Below, in pieces: positions 32,873-41,488 of a stretch of DNA of 64,000 bases. Position 1 is the stretch's first letter, and each line of letters opens with the position of its first letter. The notes under the pieces are model-generated. The model saw only the letters and a program-made list of their open reading frames with translations. It was not told the DNA's origin and did not search any database. The DNA lies in assembly GCF_003286915.1 (NCBI RefSeq), contig NZ_QMFY01000001.1, positions 434,001 through 498,000 on the forward strand, read 5' to 3'. A program made the position numbers and the translations under genes. Origin of the DNA: Pseudochryseolinea flava. Lineage in GTDB: Bacteria; Bacteroidota; Bacteroidia; Cytophagales; Cyclobacteriaceae.

Positions 32873-33295
32873 TTAGATCCCAAACGCCGTAATCACAATG
32901 TCGCGATTGCCGCCGTGATCACGATGTTCGCATAAGTAGATCCCCTGCCACGTTCCTAAATTAAGCTCACCGTTCGTAATGGGAATTGTGACCGAACTTC
33001 CCAACAACGATGCCTTGATGTGGGCGGGCATGTCATCAGATCCTTCCATGGTGTGTTTGTAATAGGAAGCATTCTCGGGAACCATCACATTAAAATGTCT
33101 TTCAAAGTCGCCACGGACTGTGGGATCTGCATTCTCATTGATCGTTAAGCCCGCCGATGTATGCTTGATGAACACATGGAGCTGTCCCGCTTTGATTTGG
33201 TTTATACCCTTCAACGCTCCGACTATACGCGGCGTAATTAAATGGAAGCCTCGCGGATAGGCAGGTAGTGTAAGCGCTGTTTGAAGAACAATCAT
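32873..33295 (-). CDS. YjbQ/UPF0047 family protein
   Basis: 140 residues, full length. Conserved motifs HTSAGLTINENADPTVR, MPAHIKASLLG, GTWQGIYLCEH and DHGGNR identify UPF0047/YjbQ, members of which show weak thiamine-phosphate-synthase activity. The metal-binding histidines are retained. Cytoplasmic trimer in known members. Confidence 0.9.
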   Translation of the reverse strand: MIVLQTALTLPAYPRGFHLITPRIVGALKGINQIKAGQLHVFIKHTSAGLTINENADPTVRGDFERHFNVMVPENASYYKHTMEGSDDMPAHIKASLLGSSVTIPITNGELNLGTWQGIYLCEHRDHGGNRDIVITAFGI

Positions 33296-33449
33296 ATTGT
33301 TAAGAATAATGGAATCGTCATACCCGTTACAACAACGCTTACTGCATGTCGCATTTTACCCGCACAAAAGTCGCTTTCGACCATTCGCCCGATTCGTACA
33401 CCGCCGTAAGTTTGTATCATTAAACAAAGAAATAAAAACAACAACCAAT

Positions 33450-33875
33450 ATGGAAACAACAGCAAAAACATCAATCACGGTAGACGCAACTGTAAATGCA
33501 CCCGTAGAAAAAGTTTGGGCTTACTGGAATGAGCCTGCACACATTACCAAATGGTGCGCCGCGAGCGATGATTGGCATGCGCCTTACGCCGACAACGATG
33601 TGCGCGTTGGTGGTACTTTCAAAACTACCATGGCAGCAAAAGATGGCAGCTTCAGTTTCGATTTCGGTGGAGAATACACCAACGTAGAAGACAAAAAATT
33701 AATAGCCTATAAGATGAGCGACGGCCGTGGAGTGACAATCAAATTTGAAGCAAATGGCAATCAAACAAAAGTTACGGAAACATTCGACGCCGAAAACACA
33801 CACAGCATTGAACAACAACGCGCTGGATGGCAAGCTATCCTCGATAACTTTAGAAAGTATACTGAATCCAACTAA
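33450..33875 (+). CDS. SRPBCC/AHSA1-type protein
   Basis: 141 residues from ATG 33450; the upstream frame from 33297 has no conserved content. The start-domain fold is visible: ITVDATVNAPVEKVWAYWNEPAHITKWCAASDDWHAP, then FDFGGEYTNVEDKKLIAYKM and QQRAGWQAILDNFRKY. Ligand or chaperone partner unknown. It overlaps the next gene by one base (TAATG). Confidence 0.82.
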   Translation: METTAKTSITVDATVNAPVEKVWAYWNEPAHITKWCAASDDWHAPYADNDVRVGGTFKTTMAAKDGSFSFDFGGEYTNVEDKKLIAYKMSDGRGVTIKFEANGNQTKVTETFDAENTHSIEQQRAGWQAILDNFRKYTESN

Positions 33876-34171
33876 TGCCGAAGGGTAATTTAAGAATCTG
33901 CAAAGAGGGCCATCGCTTTTACAAAAGTAGCGATTGCCCTAATTGTCCGATATGTGAGCGCGCGAGAAAACCAAACACAGGATTTCTCGCATTGCTTTCA
34001 GCTCCCGCACAACGCGCGTTAATTGGTGCTGGCATCAAAACATTAAAGTCATTGGCGCGTCATTCGGAGACACACATTGCTAGTCTTCACGGCATGGGGC
34101 CAACAGGGATAAAGATTTTACGTGAAGCACTGCGAAAGGAAGGGCTGAGTTTTCGGACAGAAAAAAAGTGA
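33875..34171 (+). CDS. RNAP alpha-CTD-like helix-hairpin-helix protein with zinc ribbon
   Basis: 98 residues. Residues 1-35 hold a Cys/His cluster (CKEGH, CPNCPIC) fitting a zinc ribbon. Residues 40-95 resemble the C-terminal domain of RNA polymerase alpha (APAQRALIGAGIKTLKSLAR, LHGMGPTGIKILREALR), a DNA-binding HhH fold. Translationally coupled to the SRPBCC gene. It may bind DNA or RNA; target unknown. Confidence 0.72.
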   Translation: MPKGNLRICKEGHRFYKSSDCPNCPICERARKPNTGFLALLSAPAQRALIGAGIKTLKSLARHSETHIASLHGMGPTGIKILREALRKEGLSFRTEKK

Positions 34172-34186
34172 TCGTCGACCCGTTGA

Positions 34187-34846
34187 TTACTTTACCATCG
34201 TAGCTGCTGCCGAAGAAGAAATGCCAAGACCGAGTAGAATATTCTTAACCACGTTATTCGCATTGTGGAAACTCCAGATCAGCATCCCGATCTGTGGTTC
34301 CAGTTTCGTGAGCACATAACTGCTCATCACAAACAAAAACAAGTTGAAGCTGAAGTAATACAGGATTCCACTGTTGATCCAAAAGGAGGCATGGTTTTGC
34401 ATCACGGTGCCTGCCGAAAACAAGTACACGACATAGGACGAGCTGAACAGTATCATGATCATGCCCGAGATTGTCCAAAGAAATGTTTGGTATTCTAGAA
34501 ACGATTGCAGGTACACAGACACCAACACGAAGGCAACCGCATAAATAAATAATCCCCCGAGTACGGTTGTTCTGCTCTTTTTGGTTTTGGCCAGTTCAAA
34601 GTAAAACCAAGTCAGCAAGAAAAATTGAACAACATAAAAGCTATTGAATAGTACAACAGTTGACCTACCCTGCGAAAAGTAAATCCCACCCACCAGATCG
34701 GAAAGTGCAGACGCAAGCGTAAGCATGCCGATCAAGTGAATGGGCTTTGAGGCATACCTGAATTTTATCAGGTACGATACTAGCGGAAAAGCGACCGAAA
34801 CAATGGACGCTATCCGAAGTATATCAGAAATACTTTCCGACCTCAT
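34187..34846 (-). CDS. Seven-helix membrane protein, sensor-like
   Basis: 219 residues with about seven hydrophobic helices. The end motif WSFHNANNVVKNILLGLGI is the HNxxNxxKN pattern seen at the base of the membrane sensor of many Bacteroidota histidine kinases, but no kinase follows. It may be a detached sensor or a truncated kinase. 24 bases downstream of the lipoprotein gene on the same strand. Confidence 0.55.
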   Translation of the reverse strand: MRSESISDILRIASIVSVAFPLVSYLIKFRYASKPIHLIGMLTLASALSDLVGGIYFSQGRSTVVLFNSFYVVQFFLLTWFYFELAKTKKSRTTVLGGLFIYAVAFVLVSVYLQSFLEYQTFLWTISGMIMILFSSSYVVYLFSAGTVMQNHASFWINSGILYYFSFNLFLFVMSSYVLTKLEPQIGMLIWSFHNANNVVKNILLGLGISSSAAATMVK

Positions 34847-34870
34847 TGATTATATAATGTGGTTGAAACT

Positions 34871-35539
34871 TTAGTTCACTGGACAAGGAGGACAAGGACT
34901 TGACGCATCATATACAATACCCGCGTCGGCAGTTCTGCTAAGAATTCCCAAAGGATTATTTAGAATTATCAAAAGCAGCTGAGGAGACAAGTCCAAATCA
35001 TTTAATGCTGGTACAATATTCACATCATCAAGGTAGGGAATTTCGGAAATCTCTTCAAATACGTTGCTCCCGAAGAAGTGGAACCAAATCTCGTTCGGGT
35101 TAGCCTCCTTATATCTGGCAGTCCATTCTGATGCCTCAGATACAGCAATTTCCGCATCAGTGTTCGCGTCGATAAATACTTTACCCTCTGCATCAGACCA
35201 AACTTGTAAATCCTCACCCACAGCGCTTAAAATAAAATGATGCGCACCTTGATCGTCGATCGCATGATGAAAAGCTATTCCGACTAAGCCTTCTAGTGAT
35301 CGAAGCTTGGCCAAACTATTCGCAGAAGCGCCATAGGCCGATAGCGGCAAGCGTGCTCCGTTGTTTTTCTCGTTATACTTATCAATCCACCGCATTCCTG
35401 TCTCATTAGAAATTTGATGACCGATTTGTTTGTACGCTGCCAACGTCTGACGATCGTACTTAGCTTCGTCTTTAGAGTCCTGGCACGCCAACACCGAAAG
35501 TGTTACAGCGATAATGGAAAGTGTAAGTAGTTTCTTCAT
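34871..35539 (-). CDS. Lipoprotein, unknown function
   Basis: 222 residues with a lipoprotein signal (LLTLSIIAVTLSVLAC, lipobox SVLAC). The mature part is mixed alpha/beta with no recognised domain and ends in a cysteine/proline tail (SSPCPPCPVN). Probably periplasmic or outer-membrane anchored; co-transcribed with the seven-helix protein. Confidence 0.6.
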   Translation of the reverse strand: MKKLLTLSIIAVTLSVLACQDSKDEAKYDRQTLAAYKQIGHQISNETGMRWIDKYNEKNNGARLPLSAYGASANSLAKLRSLEGLVGIAFHHAIDDQGAHHFILSAVGEDLQVWSDAEGKVFIDANTDAEIAVSEASEWTARYKEANPNEIWFHFFGSNVFEEISEIPYLDDVNIVPALNDLDLSPQLLLIILNNPLGILSRTADAGIVYDASSPCPPCPVN

Positions 35540-35642
35540 AGATTAATTTTTATAGACAGGTTTTGGATGAGCCGACGGGTGATGTCTATTTGACTTTATG
35601 GTCGATAGTGCACGGGTTGTAACCTGCCTCTCGACCAACCTT

Positions 35643-35783
35643 CTAATCACAGACAAGGAGCCGTAGGAATACCATTATCGATAAAAATATGATGCCACGA
35701 GTTATCAACATTTCCACATCGGTTGTCGACAATTCACAAATTTGTACTTCATGACGAAGAAAGCGTTTTGGCAGCATTGACAT
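35643..35783 (-). CDS. Possible 46-residue single-span membrane peptide
   Basis: ATG 35783 follows an AAGGAAA Shine-Dalgarno-like stretch. The peptide is polar at first and ends in a hydrophobic span (IIFLSIMVFLRLLV). No homology recognised. The rest of 35540-35861 holds nothing else I can support. Confidence 0.3.
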   Translation of the reverse strand: MSMLPKRFLRHEVQICELSTTDVEMLITRGIIFLSIMVFLRLLVCD

Positions 35784-35861
35784 ATGATTTTCCTTAGTGT
35801 ATTTTTCGAGCCGAACGACGATCAAATCTCTTTTGTAGATAATTCTACCCTTACAGACCTA

Positions 35862-36290
35862 ATGAGCATCGAGAAAATAATTTTGCTGGCTGACGACGAC
35901 GCGGATGATGCTGAAATGTTTGCATCGGTTTTCTCAGAAGTAGATCCGACTATAGGAGTGACAACTTTCACAAGCGGCCTCGGCATTCTTGAATACCTAA
36001 CACAAGCCGCTGGACCTCGACCACTCATTATTTTTTTAGATATCAATATGCCTGAAATGACGGGTTGGCAATGTCTTACGGCGTTAAAATCAAACGCCTC
36101 ACTCAAAGACATACCCGTAATCATGTATTCCACATCCTCACATCATCGCGATAAACAACTGGCCACCGAGCTCGGTGCAGCGGCGTTCATTACTAAACCC
36201 TCTGATTTAAAAACCCTCCGCAATATCCTTACAACTGTTTCAGAAAATTTGCGTAACGACGGTTACCGCAGCATTCATAAACTTCGTTGA
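35862..36290 (+). CDS. Single-domain response regulator
   Basis: 142 residues from ATG 35862; the longer frame to 35784 adds unconserved sequence. Receiver with DDD at 11-13, phospho-acceptor Asp60 in FLDINMP and Lys in FITKPSDL. It precedes the CHASE3 kinase by 79 bases and is its likely partner. Close in type to the receiver at 8965-9402. Confidence 0.85.
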   Translation: MSIEKIILLADDDADDAEMFASVFSEVDPTIGVTTFTSGLGILEYLTQAAGPRPLIIFLDINMPEMTGWQCLTALKSNASLKDIPVIMYSTSSHHRDKQLATELGAAAFITKPSDLKTLRNILTTVSENLRNDGYRSIHKLR

Positions 36291-36369
36291 AAGTCACCCT
36301 CCGAAGTTTTCATCCAACAATTAAAATCTATTATATTGGCTTCCCGCTCTTAGCAAGATCGGCCTGTCG

Positions 36370-37845
36370 ATGGAGTCTTCAAGACGTATCATTTATTCGC
36401 GAATTATTTTCATAACAGGAATTATCCTGCTTACGTCTTTGTCAATTCTATTCCTTTACGAAACATTTGAAGAAAGCTCCTCTTCCGATGTCGTGCACAA
36501 TACAAACCTCACACGTCAATCACTCGACAAGATCTATGCAATCCTAAAAGATCACGAATCTGCGCTCCGCGGATATGCACTAACGCACGATACAACCTAC
36601 CTACTCAAACAAACCGCTGTAAAGGAAATCCATCAACACATCGCACTCATTGATTCTCTGCTCCAAGACAATCAAACGCTAAAACGAGACCTCGCGCAGC
36701 TTGAGTCGATGATTCAAATTGAAATCGCACACGACGCCTTTGTGATTCAGCGACTGCAAGAACACGCATATCGCCAAAACACGTTGCTTTACGACGATTT
36801 GAAAAAATCAGAGATCGGCATGGACAGCATTCAAGCGTTGATGAACAACATGCAGCGTGTAGCCTCCAAGTTGTCGGCAGATCGCGCGCTTGATGCTAAG
36901 AAACATACCGTGCTCGCCACCATGGTTAGCGTTGCCGTAAGTATGTTCTCCATTCTTATCTTCATCATCGCGTTCTATTTTGTAGACCAAGAACTAAAAC
37001 GTTCTCATAGACACATTCAAGAAAAAGAAAGCTTGTACACCCAAATCGCCGCGTTTAACACAGCACTGGAATCAGCAAACAAATCTCTCCAACAGCTCAA
37101 CTCAGAGCTCGAAGGGAAAAATTTCCAACTCGAAAAATATGCTGCCGAACTCAGCTCGTTCACGCACATTACGAGCCACGACATGCAAGAGCCGTTGCGC
37201 AAAATCGAGTTCTTCATTTCCATCGTAGAGGAACGCGACGAAAAAAATCTCTCCGACAATGGAAAAAAATACCTCGATAAAATTCGAGAAAATGTAGGTC
37301 GCATGCGTCAACTCTTCTTAAGCATGTTAGATTTTTCGTTGGCGAACACCATCGACAAAAACATCGAAGATGTAGACCTCAACGACGTACTGGAGCAAAC
37401 TATGGCATCACTCAAAATCTACCTCAAAGATACCCATGCCATGATTGATAGCGACACACTCCCCATAGTGAGCGGGATCCGCTATCAATTCCTCCAGCTG
37501 TTTGAAAACATCATTAGCAACGCGATTAAATTCCGTCGCAATGATGTCGTTCCCGAAATTCAAATTTCATGGGAGTACATCCGTCCAAGCGAACATAATT
37601 TGAAAGGATTAAAAAATAACGTCGCCTACTATCGCATCAACTTTAAAGACAACGGCATTGGCTTCGATCCGCTGAACGCAGAAAAAATATTCGGAATTTT
37701 CCAACGCTTAAAACACGATTCGTACGGCGTCGGAATTGGCTTAGCGATATGCAGAAAAATTGCAGAGAACCACGGCGGCATCGTCGTTGCTGAATCGAAA
37801 CCTCAAGAAGGCGCGACGTTCTCTCTCTATCTACCAAAAAAATAA
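36370..37845 (+). CDS. CHASE3-domain sensor histidine kinase
   Basis: 491 residues. TM1 about 11-30, periplasmic CHASE3 domain (30-190, with HESALRGYALTHDTTYL), TM2 about 195-215, coiled coil, HisKA with phospho-His in HITSHDMQEPLRKIE, HATPase with NIISNAIKF, DNGIGFDPLNAE and GVGIGLAICRK. Extracellular signal unknown. Its terminal hairpin follows at once. Confidence 0.88.
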   Translation: MESSRRIIYSRIIFITGIILLTSLSILFLYETFEESSSSDVVHNTNLTRQSLDKIYAILKDHESALRGYALTHDTTYLLKQTAVKEIHQHIALIDSLLQDNQTLKRDLAQLESMIQIEIAHDAFVIQRLQEHAYRQNTLLYDDLKKSEIGMDSIQALMNNMQRVASKLSADRALDAKKHTVLATMVSVAVSMFSILIFIIAFYFVDQELKRSHRHIQEKESLYTQIAAFNTALESANKSLQQLNSELEGKNFQLEKYAAELSSFTHITSHDMQEPLRKIEFFISIVEERDEKNLSDNGKKYLDKIRENVGRMRQLFLSMLDFSLANTIDKNIEDVDLNDVLEQTMASLKIYLKDTHAMIDSDTLPIVSGIRYQFLQLFENIISNAIKFRRNDVVPEIQISWEYIRPSEHNLKGLKNNVAYYRINFKDNGIGFDPLNAEKIFGIFQRLKHDSYGVGIGLAICRKIAENHGGIVVAESKPQEGATFSLYLPKK

Positions 37846-37869
37846 TCGTCAAGAATCCCCGACGATTAT
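37842..37869 (+). terminator. Hairpin terminator after the CHASE3 kinase
   Basis: Perfect 9-bp stem ATAATCGTC (37842-37850) / GACGATTAT (37861-37869), overlapping the stop codon region; weak T-run, convergent with the DinB gene. Confidence 0.65.
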
Positions 37870-37890
37870 AATATCAACAAAGCATAACGA

Positions 37891-38424
37891 CTACGCTACT
37901 TTCAATTCGTTTTTGAAAGCCAGTTTATCCACTGCCATGTTGAAAAAATTATAGTCCGTCATCGGCGCATCTTCAAGGCCCGCATGTCGTCCTATCGTAA
38001 CAACTTGCCCACGATGATAGGTGCTATGCGTAAAAACATGTTGTATAAACTCGTATTGTGGCAACTCGCCCTTCACCCAAGGCGTATCGAGAAAACGAAG
38101 GTCCGCTAATTCTTCTTCTGATAATGAATTAACATATTCCTCAATCTCGATGGATTGCGCGACCAAAGCATCCATGGCTTCAATAGGCGTCCCTGTGTAT
38201 TCCACAAACCTAAAAGAGGGTGGCGGCGGAATTTGCTTCAGTACACAGTTCCAAAATCTCTCGGTATCCCAGATGTGAACGATCGTTTTTGTAATCGATG
38301 AAAAACTTGATGCAACTTCTTTGTCCCAGCTCGTCGCAGGTTTTGTTTTTAACCATGTTACTAAAGTGGTGTTCGCCCATACATTGTAACTAGCGAAGTT
38401 AGAGATCAGTTTTTTCAAACTCAT
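37891..38424 (-). CDS. DinB-like four-helix-bundle protein
   Basis: 177 residues from ATG 38424. DinB/YfiT signature: FASYNVWANTTLVTWL, the metal His in VHIWDTERFW, and HVFTHSTYHRGQVVTIGR with two further metal histidines. Family members are metal-dependent thiol-S-transferases or of unknown role. Confidence 0.85.
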   Translation of the reverse strand: MSLKKLISNFASYNVWANTTLVTWLKTKPATSWDKEVASSFSSITKTIVHIWDTERFWNCVLKQIPPPPSFRFVEYTGTPIEAMDALVAQSIEIEEYVNSLSEEELADLRFLDTPWVKGELPQYEFIQHVFTHSTYHRGQVVTIGRHAGLEDAPMTDYNFFNMAVDKLAFKNELKVA

Positions 38425-38582
38425 AACGATATTGTTTTGTTTTATAAACAAAGATCAAAGGTGATTGCGACAGCTGTATGTCAGCAGGAATGTGAGGCTA
38501 AAGATTTTTTTTCACTTTTTTCTTAAAACCCTAAAAACACTTGAAAACAGCGCTGAAAATGTCGTAAACACCCTCCGGATAT

Positions 38583-38648
38583 GTCAGAATTACACCCGCT
38601 TTTCATGATTCTGACACAGTAGGTTTGTAGTGTACAAAACACTTTTGT
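38583..38648 (+). promoter_or_regulatory. Two inverted repeats before the adenylate cyclase gene
   Basis: GTCAGAAT (38583-38590) / ATTCTGAC (38608-38615), 8 bp, and ACAAAA-CAC-TTTTGT (38634-38648), 6 bp, the second ending 2 bases before the ATG and so covering the ribosome-binding region. Operator or translational-control element. Confidence 0.5.
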
Positions 38649-38650
38649 GT

Positions 38651-39736
38651 ATGAGTAACCGCAAACAAATTCAATTCAAGCAGCTGACGGTCATCGCCGG
38701 AACATGGATTGTCGCAGGTGTGCTAATAGCTTTATATGACCACCTCGTGCTGATGACCGCAAGTCCAAAAGGCGCAGCAGCTTCATACTCTTTGCTATTC
38801 TCAATTTGCTTTAGCGCCGGATCTGGATTGCTGGGCGCATTACTCGGTGGAAGCTTCCTGATTTTTTATATCAATGTTAAATACCAAGACAAACCTTATG
38901 GCTACACCATTCTGTCTGTCATCAGCTCATTCCTGTTGATTGTCCTATTGGTTAGCCTTATCCGTGGAGCCATCACACTTCCGAACATTTCTGGAAAACC
39001 TCTCCTTCATGCCGATACTTTGTCACTACTTCCAAGTTTCCTTTTAGATGCTACACGCGCCAAAAATATTCTGGTGTGGTTAAGCATTGTCTCCATCACA
39101 CAATTACTGCTTCAATTCAGCAACAAGTTTGGACAAGGCGCATTCGCGCATATCATTCGCGGAAAGTACAACACGCCACAGCGTGAGGAAAAAATATTTC
39201 TATTCTTGGATCTCAACTCATCCACCCAAATCGCCGAGCAGCTAGGCGACGAAAAATATCACGCGTTGTTGAAAGATTTTTTTGCCGATATCACCAATCC
39301 CATTCTCGATAACAAAGGTGAGATCTATCAATATGTCGGCGACGAAGTTGTTATCTCGTGGGATTATCAAGTCGGTATCTTCGACAACCGCTGCATTCGT
39401 ACCTTTTTCGATATCAAAAAATGTATCCACGACAATCAAGACAAATACTTGAAACGTTATGGCCTTGTTCCCGATTTCAAAGGTGGCGTACATTCCGGCA
39501 AAGTGATCGCTGGTGAAGTAGGTACGATCAAGAGAGAAGTGACTTATTCCGGTGACGTCCTCAACACCACATCAAGGATTCTCAGCATGTGTCGTCAACT
39601 TGGCGCCGAAATTCTTACCTCGGCAAGTCTTAGCAATGCATTGACGCTCGACAAACAATATGTAGCACATTCGTTAGGTGCTATTAAACTGAAAGGAAAA
39701 GAAAAAGAGATTGTATTAAATGCAATCTCTGCTTAG
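38651..39736 (+). CDS. Membrane adenylate/guanylate cyclase (class III)
   Basis: 361 residues from ATG 38651. Four N-terminal membrane helices (about 15-150), then a class III cyclase domain: FLDLNSSTQIAEQLG with metal-binding Asp, YQYVGDEVVISW with the second metal Asp, and GVHSGKVIAGEVG. The substrate-specifying residues cannot be read reliably. It could supply cAMP for the Crp/Fnr proteins of this genome, but those here lack a clear cAMP pocket. Confidence 0.85.
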   Translation: MSNRKQIQFKQLTVIAGTWIVAGVLIALYDHLVLMTASPKGAAASYSLLFSICFSAGSGLLGALLGGSFLIFYINVKYQDKPYGYTILSVISSFLLIVLLVSLIRGAITLPNISGKPLLHADTLSLLPSFLLDATRAKNILVWLSIVSITQLLLQFSNKFGQGAFAHIIRGKYNTPQREEKIFLFLDLNSSTQIAEQLGDEKYHALLKDFFADITNPILDNKGEIYQYVGDEVVISWDYQVGIFDNRCIRTFFDIKKCIHDNQDKYLKRYGLVPDFKGGVHSGKVIAGEVGTIKREVTYSGDVLNTTSRILSMCRQLGAEILTSASLSNALTLDKQYVAHSLGAIKLKGKEKEIVLNAISA

Positions 39737-39778
39737 CGAAATTCTCAGGCGTAGTTAATTCCAACTTACAATTGACAT

Positions 39779-39843
39779 GCTGCAACGCGAACACGATCCG
39801 ACTTCTCCTCATCTAACCGTTACTATATGATAATCGTTGCAGC
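39779..39843. repeat. 9-bp inverted repeat between convergent genes
   Basis: GCTGCAACG (39779-39787) and CGTTGCAGC (39835-39843) are exact reverse complements, 47 bases apart, between the cyclase and SDR stops. Possible long-looped terminator. Confidence 0.45.
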
Positions 39844-39846
39844 GAA

Positions 39847-40650
39847 TCAAAAAGGGATTTGAGCCGCCGTATAATTCAGTGCACTTGTTGTTCCCGACGT
39901 TACATCGATCGTAACGCCTGTAATTTTCCCTGCTTTATCGGACGCAAGAAACGCAGCGACATTTGCGATGTCTTTAATCATGGGAAGTGTTTTCAACATC
40001 GTGTCGTCTTCCAGTTTATGAATGAAATCCAATGCAACCTCGCCCATATTGGCAATCGCCTCCGTAAACGGTCTTGAGTCGGGAGAGCCTGCAGAGCGGA
40101 TGTTAATAACACGAACACCCATCGGCCCAACTTCAGAGGCAAAGTTTCTTACTAGTCCTTCGATGGCGCAACATGCTGGACCAAAACCTCCAACTTTCGG
40201 ATAACCGATCCCACCGGGTGTTGCCGTCACGGAAAGAATAACACCAGATCCTTGTTTCGACATCACACGCGCAGCCGCCGTACCCGTAATAAATTGTGTT
40301 CGCATGGCAATCTCTATAGGCCGATAAAAATCTTCAAGCGACATATGCACCAACGGAATATCTTGTTTATCCTGAAGACCAATCGCATTAAAGGAAACAT
40401 CCAAATGGCCATACTCCTCAACGGCAAATCCAATGAACGTTCGCACAGCCTTTTCGCTGAGCGCATCAAGTTCAAATACGTCTGCTTTTCCGCCCACCTG
40501 TTTAATCTGCGAGGCAACCTTTTCTAGTGACTTCGAGCGTATACCCGTAAGCAGAACATGAGCACCTTCCGCGGCGAATGCTTTCGACACCGCGCTTCCC
40601 AGCGAACCCCCAGCGCCATATACAATGGCAACCTTATTTTTTAGTATCAT
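39847..40650 (-). CDS. SDR-family protein lacking the classical YxxxK
   Basis: 267 residues with the cofactor loop GAGGSLGSAVSKAF and the structural FNAIG motif. Where classical short-chain dehydrogenases have YxxxK, this one reads FGPAC (GGFGPACCAIEGLV), so the catalytic Tyr and Lys are both replaced. A clade with this substitution exists, so it may use another mechanism or only bind NAD(P). Monocistronic. Confidence 0.75.
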   Translation of the reverse strand: MILKNKVAIVYGAGGSLGSAVSKAFAAEGAHVLLTGIRSKSLEKVASQIKQVGGKADVFELDALSEKAVRTFIGFAVEEYGHLDVSFNAIGLQDKQDIPLVHMSLEDFYRPIEIAMRTQFITGTAAARVMSKQGSGVILSVTATPGGIGYPKVGGFGPACCAIEGLVRNFASEVGPMGVRVINIRSAGSPDSRPFTEAIANMGEVALDFIHKLEDDTMLKTLPMIKDIANVAAFLASDKAGKITGVTIDVTSGTTSALNYTAAQIPF

Positions 40651-40974
40651 AGTGTGTTGTGATTAATTCGTAGATAGTATTCTTTCACCTTACAAAATTA
40701 GTCCGCGACAACCCGCTGGTTTAAGTGCGATCACGACAATTACCAGGTCATTTGCGACAGCAATTCAATACATCCAGCATGTCCACGATACAGAAGGATA
40801 TACTGACAGTATAGCTACCGTTTAGCTAAAGTCAGGTTCCTTTAAGGTGTGCGTCATTTTGTCAGCGCAGGATTGCGCTCTGAAAGTCGCATTTTACAGC
40901 GCGTGATGAATTAAAAAGAAGGCTGAATCACTTCGTCAACGCTTGGGAGCTACTTCAACTTTTAAAACACAGTA
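40651..40974. other. Gene-free intergenic stretch
   Basis: 324 bases without a credible ORF. The only structure I see is the small palindrome TATACT-GAC-AGTATA at 40799-40813, perhaps an operator for the SDR gene, which starts at 40650. Confidence 0.4.
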
Positions 40975-41397
40975 TCATTTCTGCGGGTATTTTTTCTTCA
41001 AGCTATCGACAGAAAATGCAATCAATTCCGCTAACGCCGTAGCATCTACATCCGACAGCTTTTTGATATACAAACAACCTTTCCCCGCCTTAAACTTTCC
41101 AAGCGTTTCAAGCAACTTTGCATGTTCTGCAAATCCAGGCATCACATACAAACTGATGTTTTGTTTTCGCGGTGAGAATCCTGTTAAACATGAATATCCT
41201 TCATGACCACTTTCGTACTGATAATGGTAGGTACCGAAGCCAACGATATTACCGCTCCATAATTTCGGCGAATCGCCCGTTACTTTTTTCATTATCTTAA
41301 TCAACGATCGACAGTCGTCGCGTACAGTTTCGTCTGCCAAACCATCGATAAATTCAGTTACCGACAATGCCGTGGGTTTTGTTTTCTGATCTGCCAT
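40975..41397 (-). CDS. DUF1801 domain protein
   Basis: 140 residues. Motifs VTEFIDGL, RDDCRSLIKIMKKVTGDSPKLWSGNIVGFGTYHY and FSPRKQNISLYVMPG are diagnostic for DUF1801 (YdhG-like fold). It may bind metals or small molecules; function unknown. Confidence 0.85.
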   Translation of the reverse strand: MADQKTKPTALSVTEFIDGLADETVRDDCRSLIKIMKKVTGDSPKLWSGNIVGFGTYHYQYESGHEGYSCLTGFSPRKQNISLYVMPGFAEHAKLLETLGKFKAGKGCLYIKKLSDVDATALAELIAFSVDSLKKKYPQK

Positions 41398-41488
41398 ACG
41401 ACTTGCTTTTACTTACAATTTATCACTATTTTTTCAAGCCGATTTCACACCCGTTGAGATCGAAGATTAAATTGTACTTTTGAGGTTG

